NCBI GenBank assembly: GCA_003611955.1
Contig: RAZE01000015.1
Coordinates: forward strand, 37,342 to 101,341
Direction: 5' to 3'
Length of the DNA: 64,000 nucleotides
Origin: a bacterium 1XD8-76
GTDB taxonomy: Bacteria > Bacillota > Clostridia > Lachnospirales > Lachnospiraceae
Part shown: positions 1-7,394 of the stretch, piece after piece
Layout of the letters: every line of letters starts with the position of its first letter
Position numbering within the stretch: position 1 is the first letter of the stretch
Made by a program: the position numbers and the translations under genes
The notes under the pieces: generated by a model
Database searches by the model: none
What the model saw: the letters and a program-made list of their open reading frames with translations, nothing else
Told to the model about the DNA's origin: nothing

Positions 1-483
1 TGAAGATGCAGAAGTATCAATAGTCTGCGGATTACCCTTGTCGCTAAACTTAGGCCCGAAAACCATCTCATCAAGAGTCACCTGCTTATTACCTGCAATA
101 AGACTTACTCCTTTTCCATCTATTTTCTGTATAACCAATCCTGCCGGACCGAATTCTACCGATGCCATTTTTCCATTTACAAAATAAACAGTTTCTCCGG
201 GAAGCTTAACAGTTGTCAGTTTTATCGCATCCTCACCTACGATATTATAATTTTGATCTTCTATCTCCAGTTTTACAGATGTGCCGTCAGCATTCTCCAC
301 TCTATACCCTGCATCCGCATCACCAATAACTTTATAACTGTCATTTAACTTGTAATTTCCTAAATAAAATTCTTGCTCTCCATTTTCATTATTTGAAATT
401 GTCAGAGGAACAGCATTTGTTTTCCCATCACCGCACTCATACACCCTTTCACCAGATGCCTCTTCCTTCTTAAGAATCCGCAT
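1..483 (-). CDS. Partial surface-like protein, N-terminal 161 codons, runs off window
   Basis: An open frame starts at ATG 483 and stays open to the window edge. GGAGAG lies 7 bases upstream of the ATG. The product is rich in Gly, Asn, Asp and Val, with alternating hydrophobic residues suggesting beta-strands (for example ETVYFVNGKMASVEFG), as in repetitive beta-sandwich or Ig-like surface proteins. It has no signal peptide: the N-terminus is MRILKKEEASGERVYECG, so the ATG is probably internal to what was once a longer gene. It overlaps the 3' end of the truncated regulator fragment just upstream in a different frame, suggesting a recombination breakpoint near 470-483. The family is not recognised. 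Confidence 0.45.
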   Translation of the reverse strand, partial: MRILKKEEASGERVYECGDGKTNAVPLTISNNENGEQEFYLGNYKLNDSYKVIGDADAGYRVENADGTSVKLEIEDQNYNIVGEDAIKLTTVKLPGETVYFVNGKMASVEFGPAGLVIQKIDGKGVSLIAGNKQVTLDEMVFGPKFSDKGNPQTIDTSASS

Positions 484-685
484 TGTCGTTCTCTCCGTTC
501 CAGCAGTACAGGTTGTCGATCAGTTCATTCTTGGAGATGCCGTCCGGTACAGACAGGAGAAGCATCTGAAGCAGGCGCACAGACTTGGAATTTCTTACTC
601 TGTTAAACGAAATGACCTTTTTGCCGTAATACATGGAAAAGCCTCCAAACATCTGTACATATAGTGTTCTCTCCCTCATATCCAT
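470..685 (-). pseudogene. Truncated SARP/BTAD-type transcriptional regulator, N-terminal fragment
   Basis: The 71-residue product from ATG 685 (GAGAGGGG 7 bases upstream) reads like the start of the winged-helix DNA-binding domain of large SARP/BTAD-type activators in Lachnospiraceae. Features are LYVQMFGGFSMYYGKKVISF, then RNSKSVRLLQMLLLS and GISKNELIDNLY. In intact relatives the domain continues into a recognition helix and hundreds of further residues. Here a TAA follows GENDNADS in the middle of the domain. An in-frame extension to 730 exists but has no better ribosome site. Function is very unlikely. The downstream sequence in another frame belongs to an unrelated repetitive protein. Confidence 0.5.
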
Positions 686-788
686 CACAATACCCCTCTC
701 ATTCAGATAAGTATATACCACTTTTGTCAATCTGTCTATTTAAATAGTGGAACGCAAAAAAAAATTGTGAAAAATAGTCAAAATCCCG

Positions 789-817
789 TTGACTTTCCCC
801 TGTCTACGGCGTAGTAT
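789..817 (+). promoter_or_regulatory. Sigma-A promoter of the DUF402-tadA pair
   Basis: TTGACT at 789-794 and TAGTAT at 812-817 are separated by exactly 17 bases, placing the transcript start near 824, about 60 bases before the ATG at 885. Confidence 0.6.
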
Positions 818-884
818 CTATTTAAGACATAATTTCGACACCATACATTACTCACAGCCTTTCATATTTTTACAGGAGACATGC

Positions 885-1373
885 ATGAAAAACCTCTCTC
901 TCTACCGCAAACGCCTGATTCCCGACGAATGTATTTTACTGAAGGACGATATCATTCTGAAGGCGGATGACGACCACATCCTGACCAGATGGAACACCCT
1001 GAAACCCAAGAAAATACTGCACCATGGCGATTCCTGCTACTATCTGAACAAAGGCGTCAAAGTCAGCAGATTTTACACGGAGGATAACTTTCTGATCTGC
1101 TGGTACTGCGACATTGTATCGTACGAATGGAAAGACGAAAAAAGCACCCTTCTCTCCACCGATCTGCTTCTGGATGTTCTTGTCTACCCGGATGGTTCCT
1201 ATAAACTTGTTGATATGGATGAACTGGCGCAGGCTCATGCCAGGAAGCTGATATCCGATGCGCTCCTGCAAACTTCCCTCATGACCGCCAGTCGATTATT
1301 GAATGAACTTTATGAAAATCAATTTCATAAAATATACACTGCCGTATTTGACAGCTGTGAAAACTCCTTTTAA
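885..1373 (+). CDS. DUF402-family protein
   Basis: The ATG at 885 (MKNLSLYRKRL) follows an AGGAG 7 bases upstream and is preferred over an in-frame ATG at 789 that overlaps the -35 box. The 162-residue product has the DUF402 pattern: a Trp-rich strand with a charged turn (FLICWYCDIVSYEW), then LSTDLLLDVLVYPDGSYKLVDMDE and a C-terminal helix. Some family members are metal-dependent nucleoside di/triphosphatases; activity here is inferred only from family membership. tadA follows 21 bases downstream and probably shares the transcript. Confidence 0.75.
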   Translation: MKNLSLYRKRLIPDECILLKDDIILKADDDHILTRWNTLKPKKILHHGDSCYYLNKGVKVSRFYTEDNFLICWYCDIVSYEWKDEKSTLLSTDLLLDVLVYPDGSYKLVDMDELAQAHARKLISDALLQTSLMTASRLLNELYENQFHKIYTAVFDSCENSF

Positions 1374-1394
1374 GATGCCGGAGCGAAAAAATTC

Positions 1395-1931
1395 ATGAAC
1401 ACAACATCGACGGAAAAACTGCAGAAAAAATATATGAGGGCCGCCCTCGGACAGGCAAAAAAGGCACTTCTTTTGGGAGAAGTGCCGATCGGCTGTGTCA
1501 TCGTATATAAGGATAAGATCATCGCCAGAGGATACAACCGCAGAAACACGGACAAAAACACCCTCTCCCACGCCGAGCTGATCGCCATAAAGCGGGCGAG
1601 CAAAAAACTCGGAGACTGGCGTCTGGAGGAGTGCACGCTCTATGTGACTTTAGAACCCTGCCAGATGTGTTCCGGCGCCATTGTGCAGGCGCGGATTCCT
1701 CACGTAGTCATCGGCTGCATGAACCCGAAAGCGGGCTGCGCCGGCTCCATTCTGAATCTGCTTGAGATGCCTGAGTTCAACCATCAGGTTCAGATCACAA
1801 AGGGCGTTCTGGAGGAAGAATGCAGCGCTGCCCTGAAACAATTTTTTAAGGACCTGAGAATCCGCAATAAGCTGGAAAAGAAAAGTTCTACTCCCGCCGA
1901 AATACCCACTCCCGCTGAATCTGATAGCTGA
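1395..1931 (+). CDS. tadA: tRNA-specific adenosine-34 deaminase
   Basis: This enzyme deaminates A34 to inosine in tRNA-Arg(ACG). The 178-residue protein contains the cytidine-deaminase-fold zinc site: HAEL (residues 57-60), with the catalytic Glu, and PCQMCSGA (about residues 86-93), with the two Cys ligands. GEVPIGCVIV near residue 30 is typical of TadA. The core ends near residue 160, followed by a Ser/Pro-rich tail (STPAEIPTPAES). The ribosome site (GGAG, about 12 bases before ATG) is weak, consistent with coupling to the DUF402 gene. Its 3' end overlaps the convergent glycosyltransferase gene by 44 bases. Confidence 0.93.
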   Translation: MNTTSTEKLQKKYMRAALGQAKKALLLGEVPIGCVIVYKDKIIARGYNRRNTDKNTLSHAELIAIKRASKKLGDWRLEECTLYVTLEPCQMCSGAIVQARIPHVVIGCMNPKAGCAGSILNLLEMPEFNHQVQITKGVLEEECSAALKQFFKDLRIRNKLEKKSSTPAEIPTPAESDS

Positions 1932-2955
1932 GCAAAAACAAGAGCCCATCCACCAGCGCCTTGAATAACGTTTTACCCAGGCTTCCCGCCGGGAACAGAA
2001 ATGCCAGCAGCGACACAAAACCCGCGGAAGCCCCAAACTGCAATACACACAGCATATAATATTTCAGGATCGAATTTCTGCCGCCGCCGCGAAACACTTT
2101 CCGGCGGTTTATATTATAGTTGAACAGGGAGGAACAGATCCTCGCGGCTGCCGTCGCGATCGCGATATTCCACCCCTCCTCAGGCATCGCATATGTCAGC
2201 AGTCTGATACCCAGATAAAACAGCAGCAGGTCGATCAACGAAGACGCGACGGAGCTGGCGGCAAAAGCAAAAATCGTCCGGTAAATACGCAGGGAATCTC
2301 TCAGAGGATTAAAATGGGAAGATTCATTTTCCTCCAGATAAATCGTGCGGATCGGTACCTCCTCAAACGGAATGCGCCGCGCCTTCATCTCTAACAGCAT
2401 ATTCGTCTCATACTCGTATCTGCTGCCCTCTATCTCCATCATCACTTCCAGATACCGGGCGGGAATCGCGCGAAGCCCGGTCTGCGTATCCGTTATTCTC
2501 ATGCCGCAGGCAAACCGGAAAACTCCCTTTGTTATTACATTTCCAAACCGGCTTCGCAAGGGCACTTCCCTCTTTGAGAAATCTCTCGCCCCCAGAATAA
2601 CGCAGTCCGGTTTCTCCCATAATTTTTCACAACATGCCAGAATATCCTTCACATGATGCTGGTTATCCCCGTCCACCGTGACAACACTGCAGTCAGGGCG
2701 TTCTCTCAGACAATACGCAAAAGCGGTCTTTAGAGCGCAGCCTTTTCCTCTGTTTTCCGGATGGGTCAACACCGTCACTCCCGGAAAGAGCGCCGCCCTC
2801 TCAAATAGCGGCGCGTAGGTCACACCGCCCCCGTCATCCACGAGGATGATGTCCTGAAATCCGCTCTCCACCAGCCCTCTCACCACCTCCATAAGTTTTT
2901 CGTCCGGCTGATAGGAGGGTACGATCACTGATATTTTATCCGTAAATTGCGTCAT
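1888..2955 (-). CDS. Family 2 glycosyltransferase fused to GtrA-like membrane domain
   Basis: The first 200 or so residues form a GT2 fold: ISVIVPSYQPDEKLMEVV, IILVDDGGG, then VVTVDGDNQHH (the DXD-like metal site) and ITDTQTGLRAIP, as in dolichol-phosphate-mannose/polyprenyl-phosphate-sugar synthases. Residues 230-350 hold four hydrophobic segments typical of the GtrA family, which moves lipid-linked sugars across the membrane. The fusion implies one protein that makes and translocates a polyprenyl-phosphate sugar for cell-envelope glycosylation. The large membrane protein transcribed divergently at 3051 could be the acceptor-side transferase (inference). Confidence 0.88.
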   Translation of the reverse strand: MTQFTDKISVIVPSYQPDEKLMEVVRGLVESGFQDIILVDDGGGVTYAPLFERAALFPGVTVLTHPENRGKGCALKTAFAYCLRERPDCSVVTVDGDNQHHVKDILACCEKLWEKPDCVILGARDFSKREVPLRSRFGNVITKGVFRFACGMRITDTQTGLRAIPARYLEVMMEIEGSRYEYETNMLLEMKARRIPFEEVPIRTIYLEENESSHFNPLRDSLRIYRTIFAFAASSVASSLIDLLLFYLGIRLLTYAMPEEGWNIAIATAAARICSSLFNYNINRRKVFRGGGRNSILKYYMLCVLQFGASAGFVSLLAFLFPAGSLGKTLFKALVDGLLFLLSYQIQREWVFRRE

Positions 2956-2977
2956 GCAAAGTCCTCTTTTAAAAAAT

Positions 2978-3006
2978 TTGATATATCGACAGAATTATTC
3001 TATAAT
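2978..3006 (+). promoter_or_regulatory. Promoter of the polytopic membrane protein gene
   Basis: TTGATA at 2978-2983 and TATAAT at 3001-3006 are separated by 17 bases. The ATG at 3051 follows an AGGAAAGG ribosome site. Confidence 0.65.
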
Positions 3007-3050
3007 AAAATGGCAATAATTACAAATTATAATTTACAGGAAAGGTTTAT

Positions 3051-4625
3051 ATGGCAAATTTTAAAAAAATTCATTTTTCAGGGATCCTCTTTACCGCTTT
3101 CTTTTTTTCAGTCTTTATTATGCTGCTCGGTATGGATCGTTATTCCCCGAAACTTCTCTTAGTATCCTCCTTTTTTATTTTTCTGGCGGGCGGCACTCTT
3201 CTTGATATTGCCATCCGACATCTCTCGCCAAAAGCGCGGCAAATTCTTTCGGGGGAACATCTCGGAAACAGCATATACGCCTTCTTTTCGGACCGGAAGC
3301 TGAAATTGCTGCTGTGGGGACTTATCACCCTGTTTTTTATCCCTGCCTATCTGGCACTGTTTCCCGGTACCTTCGGCTATGACGCTCCCGTTCAGGCTGC
3401 ACAGTATTTCGGAGAGATGGAACTCACCAGCGCCAATCCTCTGTTTCACACTTACCTTCTCGGTCTGTTTCTTTCCTTCGGTGAAACCCTGCTCAAAAGC
3501 GCCTCCCTCGGCGTGGCCCTTTTCTGCCTGATCCAGGGGCTTTTAGTGACTCATGTGGTGGCAAGATCCTTTTTATTCTTAAAGAAAATTCACACCCCCT
3601 TCACAGTGATTCTGATCGGTCTTTTATGGATCTTATGCAATCCCACACTCCATGTCCTTACCTTCAACGTGACAAAAGATATCCTGCTCGGCGTTTGCCT
3701 TCTGCATTTTCTGTTGAATTTGCTGGATATATTGTGCGTCCCAGAACCATCAAAAGCGGACTTTTTCCGTTTGATTCTCTCCGGTGTCATCATGTGCCTT
3801 ATGAGAAACGCCGCCATCTATCTGGTGGCGTCGCTCATGATCCTCATGCTTTTTGCCCTGCGAAAATACCAAAAAATAATACTCTCTCTGAGTATGGTTT
3901 TCCTCGTCTCCTGGCTGTTATCCGCATTTTTTTCGTATGGTCTGAAAATTCCCGCCGGAAACGCCCGCGAAAATATGAGTATCCCTATCCAACAGCTCGC
4001 CGCAGTCAGCCACGCCTATTACTATGGTCCCGAGCCGCCCGACATCACGGAGGCACAGCTAAACACGATCCATGAACTCATTCCCGAGGAAGCCATGGAA
4101 GTTTTTCTGTATGACACCGTGGATCTCGTGAAAGCGGTTTTTGACACGGAAGTTTTTTCCGAAGCCCCGGGGAAATACATTTCCCTTTATCTCACCGTCG
4201 GCAGGCAGAATCCGTCCATTTATCTCCGCGCGTTCCGGGACATGGTTATACCCTATTTTGACATGACAAAGAGTGCTCGAAGGCTTCTGTCTCTCTCGGA
4301 AACTTTTCCGGAGATATCCCATCTGCGCATTTCCAGATATGATCTTTTTCCGTCTTACTACGCCTTTCTGGAAGGCCAAATAGAAACAGAGCACTACTGC
4401 TTCGTCCTGCAGCCCGGCATCTCCATCTGGCTTATGGTCCTGGGCATCGCGGTCTCCATAGAACGGAAAAGCCGAAAAATACTGTTGTGCATCCTGCCCA
4501 TTGCCCTCTACTTTATGGGACTGCTGTTGGGCCCCATGGCACTTCTGCGCTATTTATTTCCGATGATGCTGGCCACTCCGCTGCTCTTTGGGATTCTTTT
4601 CCTCGATGAGCACGCTGTCCCTTGA
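3051..4625 (+). CDS. Large polytopic membrane protein, DUF6020-like
   Basis: The 524-residue protein has about 10-12 hydrophobic segments. Short conserved-looking motifs lie outside the helices: FPGTFGYDAPVQAAQYF (about residues 105-121), LFHTYLLG, and FNVTKDILLG. This arrangement (Pro-Gly then an acidic loop after the second or third helix) resembles bacterial GT-C-fold glycosyltransferases and the uncharacterised DUF6020 family. The divergent GT2-GtrA gene supports a role in envelope glycan assembly, but substrate and reaction are unknown. Its stop codon overlaps the -35 box of the SRP RNA promoter. Confidence 0.65.
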   Translation: MANFKKIHFSGILFTAFFFSVFIMLLGMDRYSPKLLLVSSFFIFLAGGTLLDIAIRHLSPKARQILSGEHLGNSIYAFFSDRKLKLLLWGLITLFFIPAYLALFPGTFGYDAPVQAAQYFGEMELTSANPLFHTYLLGLFLSFGETLLKSASLGVALFCLIQGLLVTHVVARSFLFLKKIHTPFTVILIGLLWILCNPTLHVLTFNVTKDILLGVCLLHFLLNLLDILCVPEPSKADFFRLILSGVIMCLMRNAAIYLVASLMILMLFALRKYQKIILSLSMVFLVSWLLSAFFSYGLKIPAGNARENMSIPIQQLAAVSHAYYYGPEPPDITEAQLNTIHELIPEEAMEVFLYDTVDLVKAVFDTEVFSEAPGKYISLYLTVGRQNPSIYLRAFRDMVIPYFDMTKSARRLLSLSETFPEISHLRISRYDLFPSYYAFLEGQIETEHYCFVLQPGISIWLMVLGIAVSIERKSRKILLCILPIALYFMGLLLGPMALLRYLFPMMLATPLLFGILFLDEHAVP

Positions 4626-4650
4626 CTTTTTCGCTCAAACACCCTATACT
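4622..4650 (+). promoter_or_regulatory. Promoter of the SRP RNA gene
   Basis: TTGACT (4622-4627) and TATACT (4645-4650) have a 17-base spacer, about 12 bases before the first paired base of the RNA. The -35 box overlaps the stop codon of the preceding gene. Confidence 0.7.
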
Positions 4651-4659
4651 GAATAACAT

Positions 4660-4853
4660 AATTGCATCGGGCAGCCTGTTGCAGCTGCCCCCGGCAAGCA
4701 GCGATGAAGTTTGGGTCTTGCGCAATGGAAATCTGTGAACCGTGTCAGGTTGGGAACAAAGCAGCACTAAACAGAACCTTTCATGTGACGTGAGGAAGCC
4801 TGGCGGAGCCGGCTGCCGGGGTAACGTGCAGCAGGCTGTCCGGTGCAATTGTT
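4660..4853 (+). ncRNA. ffs: Signal recognition particle RNA, long (Alu-containing) type
   Basis: The RNA partner of Ffh, which targets membrane proteins. Bases 4662-4683 pair almost perfectly with 4827-4848 (G-U pairs included) to form the long closing helix. The domain IV hairpin at about 4743-4768 keeps the invariant GTCAGG and AGCAGC internal-loop strands and a GGAA tetraloop closed by a TTG/CAA stem. CATGTGACGTGAGG lies on the 3' side, as in Firmicute SRP RNAs. At about 190 nt it is longer than the 4.5S form and shorter than the roughly 270-nt B. subtilis scRNA. Exact ends are estimated. Confidence 0.85.
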
Positions 4854-4861
4854 TTATCTTC

Positions 4862-5878
4862 TCACCTTTCCGCCATAACATGCCGGTACATCTTTTCCAC
4901 ATCCGCTTCCATGTGAACCGGCACCAGCTTAATTTCCGGATTTTCCCTCGCAAAAACAACAAATATCTGGTGCGCAAACCCCTGTCCCATCCAGCTTAAC
5001 CCTTCAAAATCCAAAACGACTTCCCTGAATTTGTCCAGCCTGTTGCATACTCTTTTGGCCTGCGACCTCGACACCGGGGAGGCGCTGAAAATATTTTTCA
5101 AGGGTATTGTCGTCTTTGTAAATCCGCCGTCATCATTTGTATAGAGATCAAAAATCTCCTGAGGTGTTTTCTCCGAAAAATTTGACAGGGACATCACAAC
5201 CTTCGTGCCGGGTTTTCTCTCGCAGGAGAGATTTGCAATCCCGCCGTCATCAAATTTATTGTTTGTGAATACTTTGCCATCAGAAAATATATAGAAGCTG
5301 TCCATCATTTTCGAGCTGAAAAAAATACCTTCCCCCGAATGATTATCCGGATCTGTTGTCAGCTTTCCTTTCATCAGTTCGCAGATCGCTTCCTCCAGCG
5401 ATGAAAACCTAAAATGCTCCTTTATCTTCTCAAAAATGCCTACGCCTTCATCTGTAATCTCAGCAGTTGTATTCAGGTAATCTCTTATGACTGTCACATA
5501 TACATTTTCAGAGAGAGAATGCTCCATCGCATTATTGATCATCTCACTGAAAGCATAGCTCCATATTTCCTGCAGATTCCCGCAAAGCTCTTTTACATAT
5601 GGAAACATGCAATTATCATAAACCGCTATATCCGAATCCAGTTCGCCCTTTTCTCTCCTTAAATCAAAACTGCGTTCTTCTTTTATCAGCTCATACTGCC
5701 CTCTCTTTACTCTTCTGATGATACCCCTGTCTGTCAGTTCGTTGATATAAGTGTGAACCGTGTTCTGATTTATGGAAAATGTCTCCGCTACAGCCCTTGA
5801 AATATTGTCGTTTTTCTCTTCTATTTTCTTCAATATGTAAAAAAGGATCGCTCTTTTCTGATCTTCCTTAAATCTCAT
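4862..5878 (-). CDS. HTH / GHKL ATPase / STAS-like (DUF4325) regulator
   Basis: Three regions are visible. Residues 1-70 form a winged-helix segment (NISRAVAETFSINQNTVHTYI). Residues 95-215 form a GHKL ATPase, with N box EMINNAMEHS, G1 DEGVGIF and G2 NHSGEGIFFSS. Residues 265-335 form a STAS-like DUF4325 module (VVLDFEGLSWMGQGFAHQIF). There is no dimerisation His, sensor or membrane segment, so this is a soluble ATP-binding regulator rather than a classic kinase. It may combine an anti-sigma-type switch with DNA binding (inference). ATG 5878 has AAGGGGGG upstream; the ATG at 5884 abuts that site. Three 21-bp-spaced repeats upstream suggest autoregulation. Confidence 0.78.
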   Translation of the reverse strand: MRFKEDQKRAILFYILKKIEEKNDNISRAVAETFSINQNTVHTYINELTDRGIIRRVKRGQYELIKEERSFDLRREKGELDSDIAVYDNCMFPYVKELCGNLQEIWSYAFSEMINNAMEHSLSENVYVTVIRDYLNTTAEITDEGVGIFEKIKEHFRFSSLEEAICELMKGKLTTDPDNHSGEGIFFSSKMMDSFYIFSDGKVFTNNKFDDGGIANLSCERKPGTKVVMSLSNFSEKTPQEIFDLYTNDDGGFTKTTIPLKNIFSASPVSRSQAKRVCNRLDKFREVVLDFEGLSWMGQGFAHQIFVVFARENPEIKLVPVHMEADVEKMYRHVMAER

Positions 5879-5911
5879 TGTCATCCCCCCTTTCTGATAT
5901 CTTATTTAATT

Positions 5912-5960
5912 ATTCGCTTATTGTCAAATATTATTCGCTTTAACAAAAAAGAAATTCGTT
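5912..5960. repeat. Three direct repeats of ATTCGYT at 21-bp spacing, upstream of the HTH/ATPase/STAS gene
   Basis: ATTCGCT at 5912-5918, ATTCGCT at 5933-5939 and ATTCGTT at 5954-5960 lie on one face of the helix (two turns apart), 30-80 bp upstream of the regulator start. A further inverted match (AAACGAA) lies near 6004-6010. The spacing is that of a cooperative operator. Confidence 0.45.
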
Positions 5961-6020
5961 TTAAATTAATTTAAAATGATTATCTCACCGGAATCTCAAA
6001 TGAAAAACGAACTTTCCCCC

Positions 6021-6052
6021 AAAAATAAAAGGGAGCCGAAATAATCGGCTCC
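6021..6052 (-). terminator. Rho-independent terminator of the 426-residue protein gene
   Basis: Read on the minus strand, an 8-bp stem GGAGCCGA/TCGGCTCC with a 5-base loop is followed by CTTTTATTTTTG, starting 5 bases after the stop codon. Confidence 0.85.
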
Positions 6053-6056
6053 AATT

Positions 6057-7337
6057 TCATATCTCCACTCTCCTCAGGTAGTAACCAAAATCCCCGTTCT
6101 CGGCCGGTTCTCTCTTTCCGTCAAAGGCCTCAAAACCGAACATTACCGCGACCTTCTTCTCCCTCTCATGGAATGTGCCGGGCACTCCCAGATAGTAAAC
6201 GACCTTCCTCTCTTTCTCCTTTCTCCCGAGAATCAGGTGCTTATAATTGTAGTAGCCATGCAGCAGAAAACTGTTATGTACCAGTTCCTGATATTTCTCT
6301 GTGAAAATCACGAAGTCCTTCGGAGTGATCTTCAAATATTCCTCCTCCTCCCTGATCGGGTGCACCACAGGGTACGTCTCCCTCAGCTGCTTCCACTTAT
6401 CGGGCTGCAGTTCCTGCTCCAGAATCTGCACTTCCGGTATTCCCGGCTCCTCCTCCTGGGTCCGGGCTTCCTCAGCCCCCTGAAGGATCTCCTCCTCCAG
6501 CGTACACTCCGCCTCTGATACCTCTATCCTTTCCGCCTCGTCCTTTCTCACTTCCCTCTCCAGCATCTCCTGCATGGATTCTTCCTCTTCTTCCGGCAGC
6601 ATTTTTTCCACAGTGATCGTCTCTACCTCTATGCCCTCCTGCGTTTTCCAGACCGGAGCGTCCTCCAAAATATTCTCCTGCAGATCTTTTTCTTCCGTCT
6701 GCTCGTTCACTATCTTTTCCACGCGGGAATTTTCCGACACAGGTGTCACAATCAGATTCACTTCCACAGGAGCCTCATCCGCCTTCGCGCCGCTGTCTCC
6801 GTCCTGCAGCCGCTCCTGCGCCTGCGGCTGTCTCAGCTTATATCCAGCCCCCGCATTTTCCTGCTCCTGCCGCCGCGCCGGCATAAAGTTTGTCACAACC
6901 CAGCGGGATTCCAGGTATTGATACTCATGTAGTTCGATCTTAATGCCGCAGATTCCGTCGTACCTCAGCCCGGATCCCGCCATATTTTCCGCATTCAGCC
7001 GCACCGCACAGTGCCCCTGACCGTTGCGGATGTTCAGATTGCCCAGCAGATGTTTCTGCACATTGTTTCTCCGGTTTTCCGTATATAGATCGCCCTCTCG
7101 TCTCTCCGGTTTCTCCGACAGCAGATACACCTTCGCCTCCCCGCTTCCCATCAGCCTTGGGCCTTTCATATAGACGATCATCTGGCAGAGGCTGTCCCTC
7201 ACCTGAAATTTCACATACCCGGCATTCTGCAACTTGATACCGCTCTCGTAATAGCTCAAATATCTGATTCTTTTATCATAATACAACCCCGTTTCCTCCT
7301 TTAGACAGTCAGTTTTAATATGCTTCCTATTGACCAT
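6057..7337 (-). CDS. Uncharacterised Lachnospiraceae protein, DUF6128-like C-terminus
   Basis: The 426 residues split into three parts. An N-terminal beta-rich domain (1-150, RIRYLSYYESGIKLQNAGYV) is followed by an acidic low-complexity linker of about 180 residues full of Glu. A C-terminal domain (about 330-426) includes KITPKDFVIFTEKYQELVHN, FLLHGYYNYKHLILG and YLGVPGTFHEREKKVAVMFG. The C-terminal part resembles DUF6128, known only from gut Clostridia. No signal peptide or membrane segment is seen. Function is unknown. It lies co-directional with and downstream of the LRR membrane-protein gene but has its own strong terminator. Confidence 0.6.
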   Translation of the reverse strand: MVNRKHIKTDCLKEETGLYYDKRIRYLSYYESGIKLQNAGYVKFQVRDSLCQMIVYMKGPRLMGSGEAKVYLLSEKPERREGDLYTENRRNNVQKHLLGNLNIRNGQGHCAVRLNAENMAGSGLRYDGICGIKIELHEYQYLESRWVVTNFMPARRQEQENAGAGYKLRQPQAQERLQDGDSGAKADEAPVEVNLIVTPVSENSRVEKIVNEQTEEKDLQENILEDAPVWKTQEGIEVETITVEKMLPEEEEESMQEMLEREVRKDEAERIEVSEAECTLEEEILQGAEEARTQEEEPGIPEVQILEQELQPDKWKQLRETYPVVHPIREEEEYLKITPKDFVIFTEKYQELVHNSFLLHGYYNYKHLILGRKEKERKVVYYLGVPGTFHEREKKVAVMFGFEAFDGKREPAENGDFGYYLRRVEI

Positions 7338-7394
7338 CTTATGAGAAAACGGGGCCCGTTATGCCGACTTATTTAATGTTTACCGGTTTTCTTA

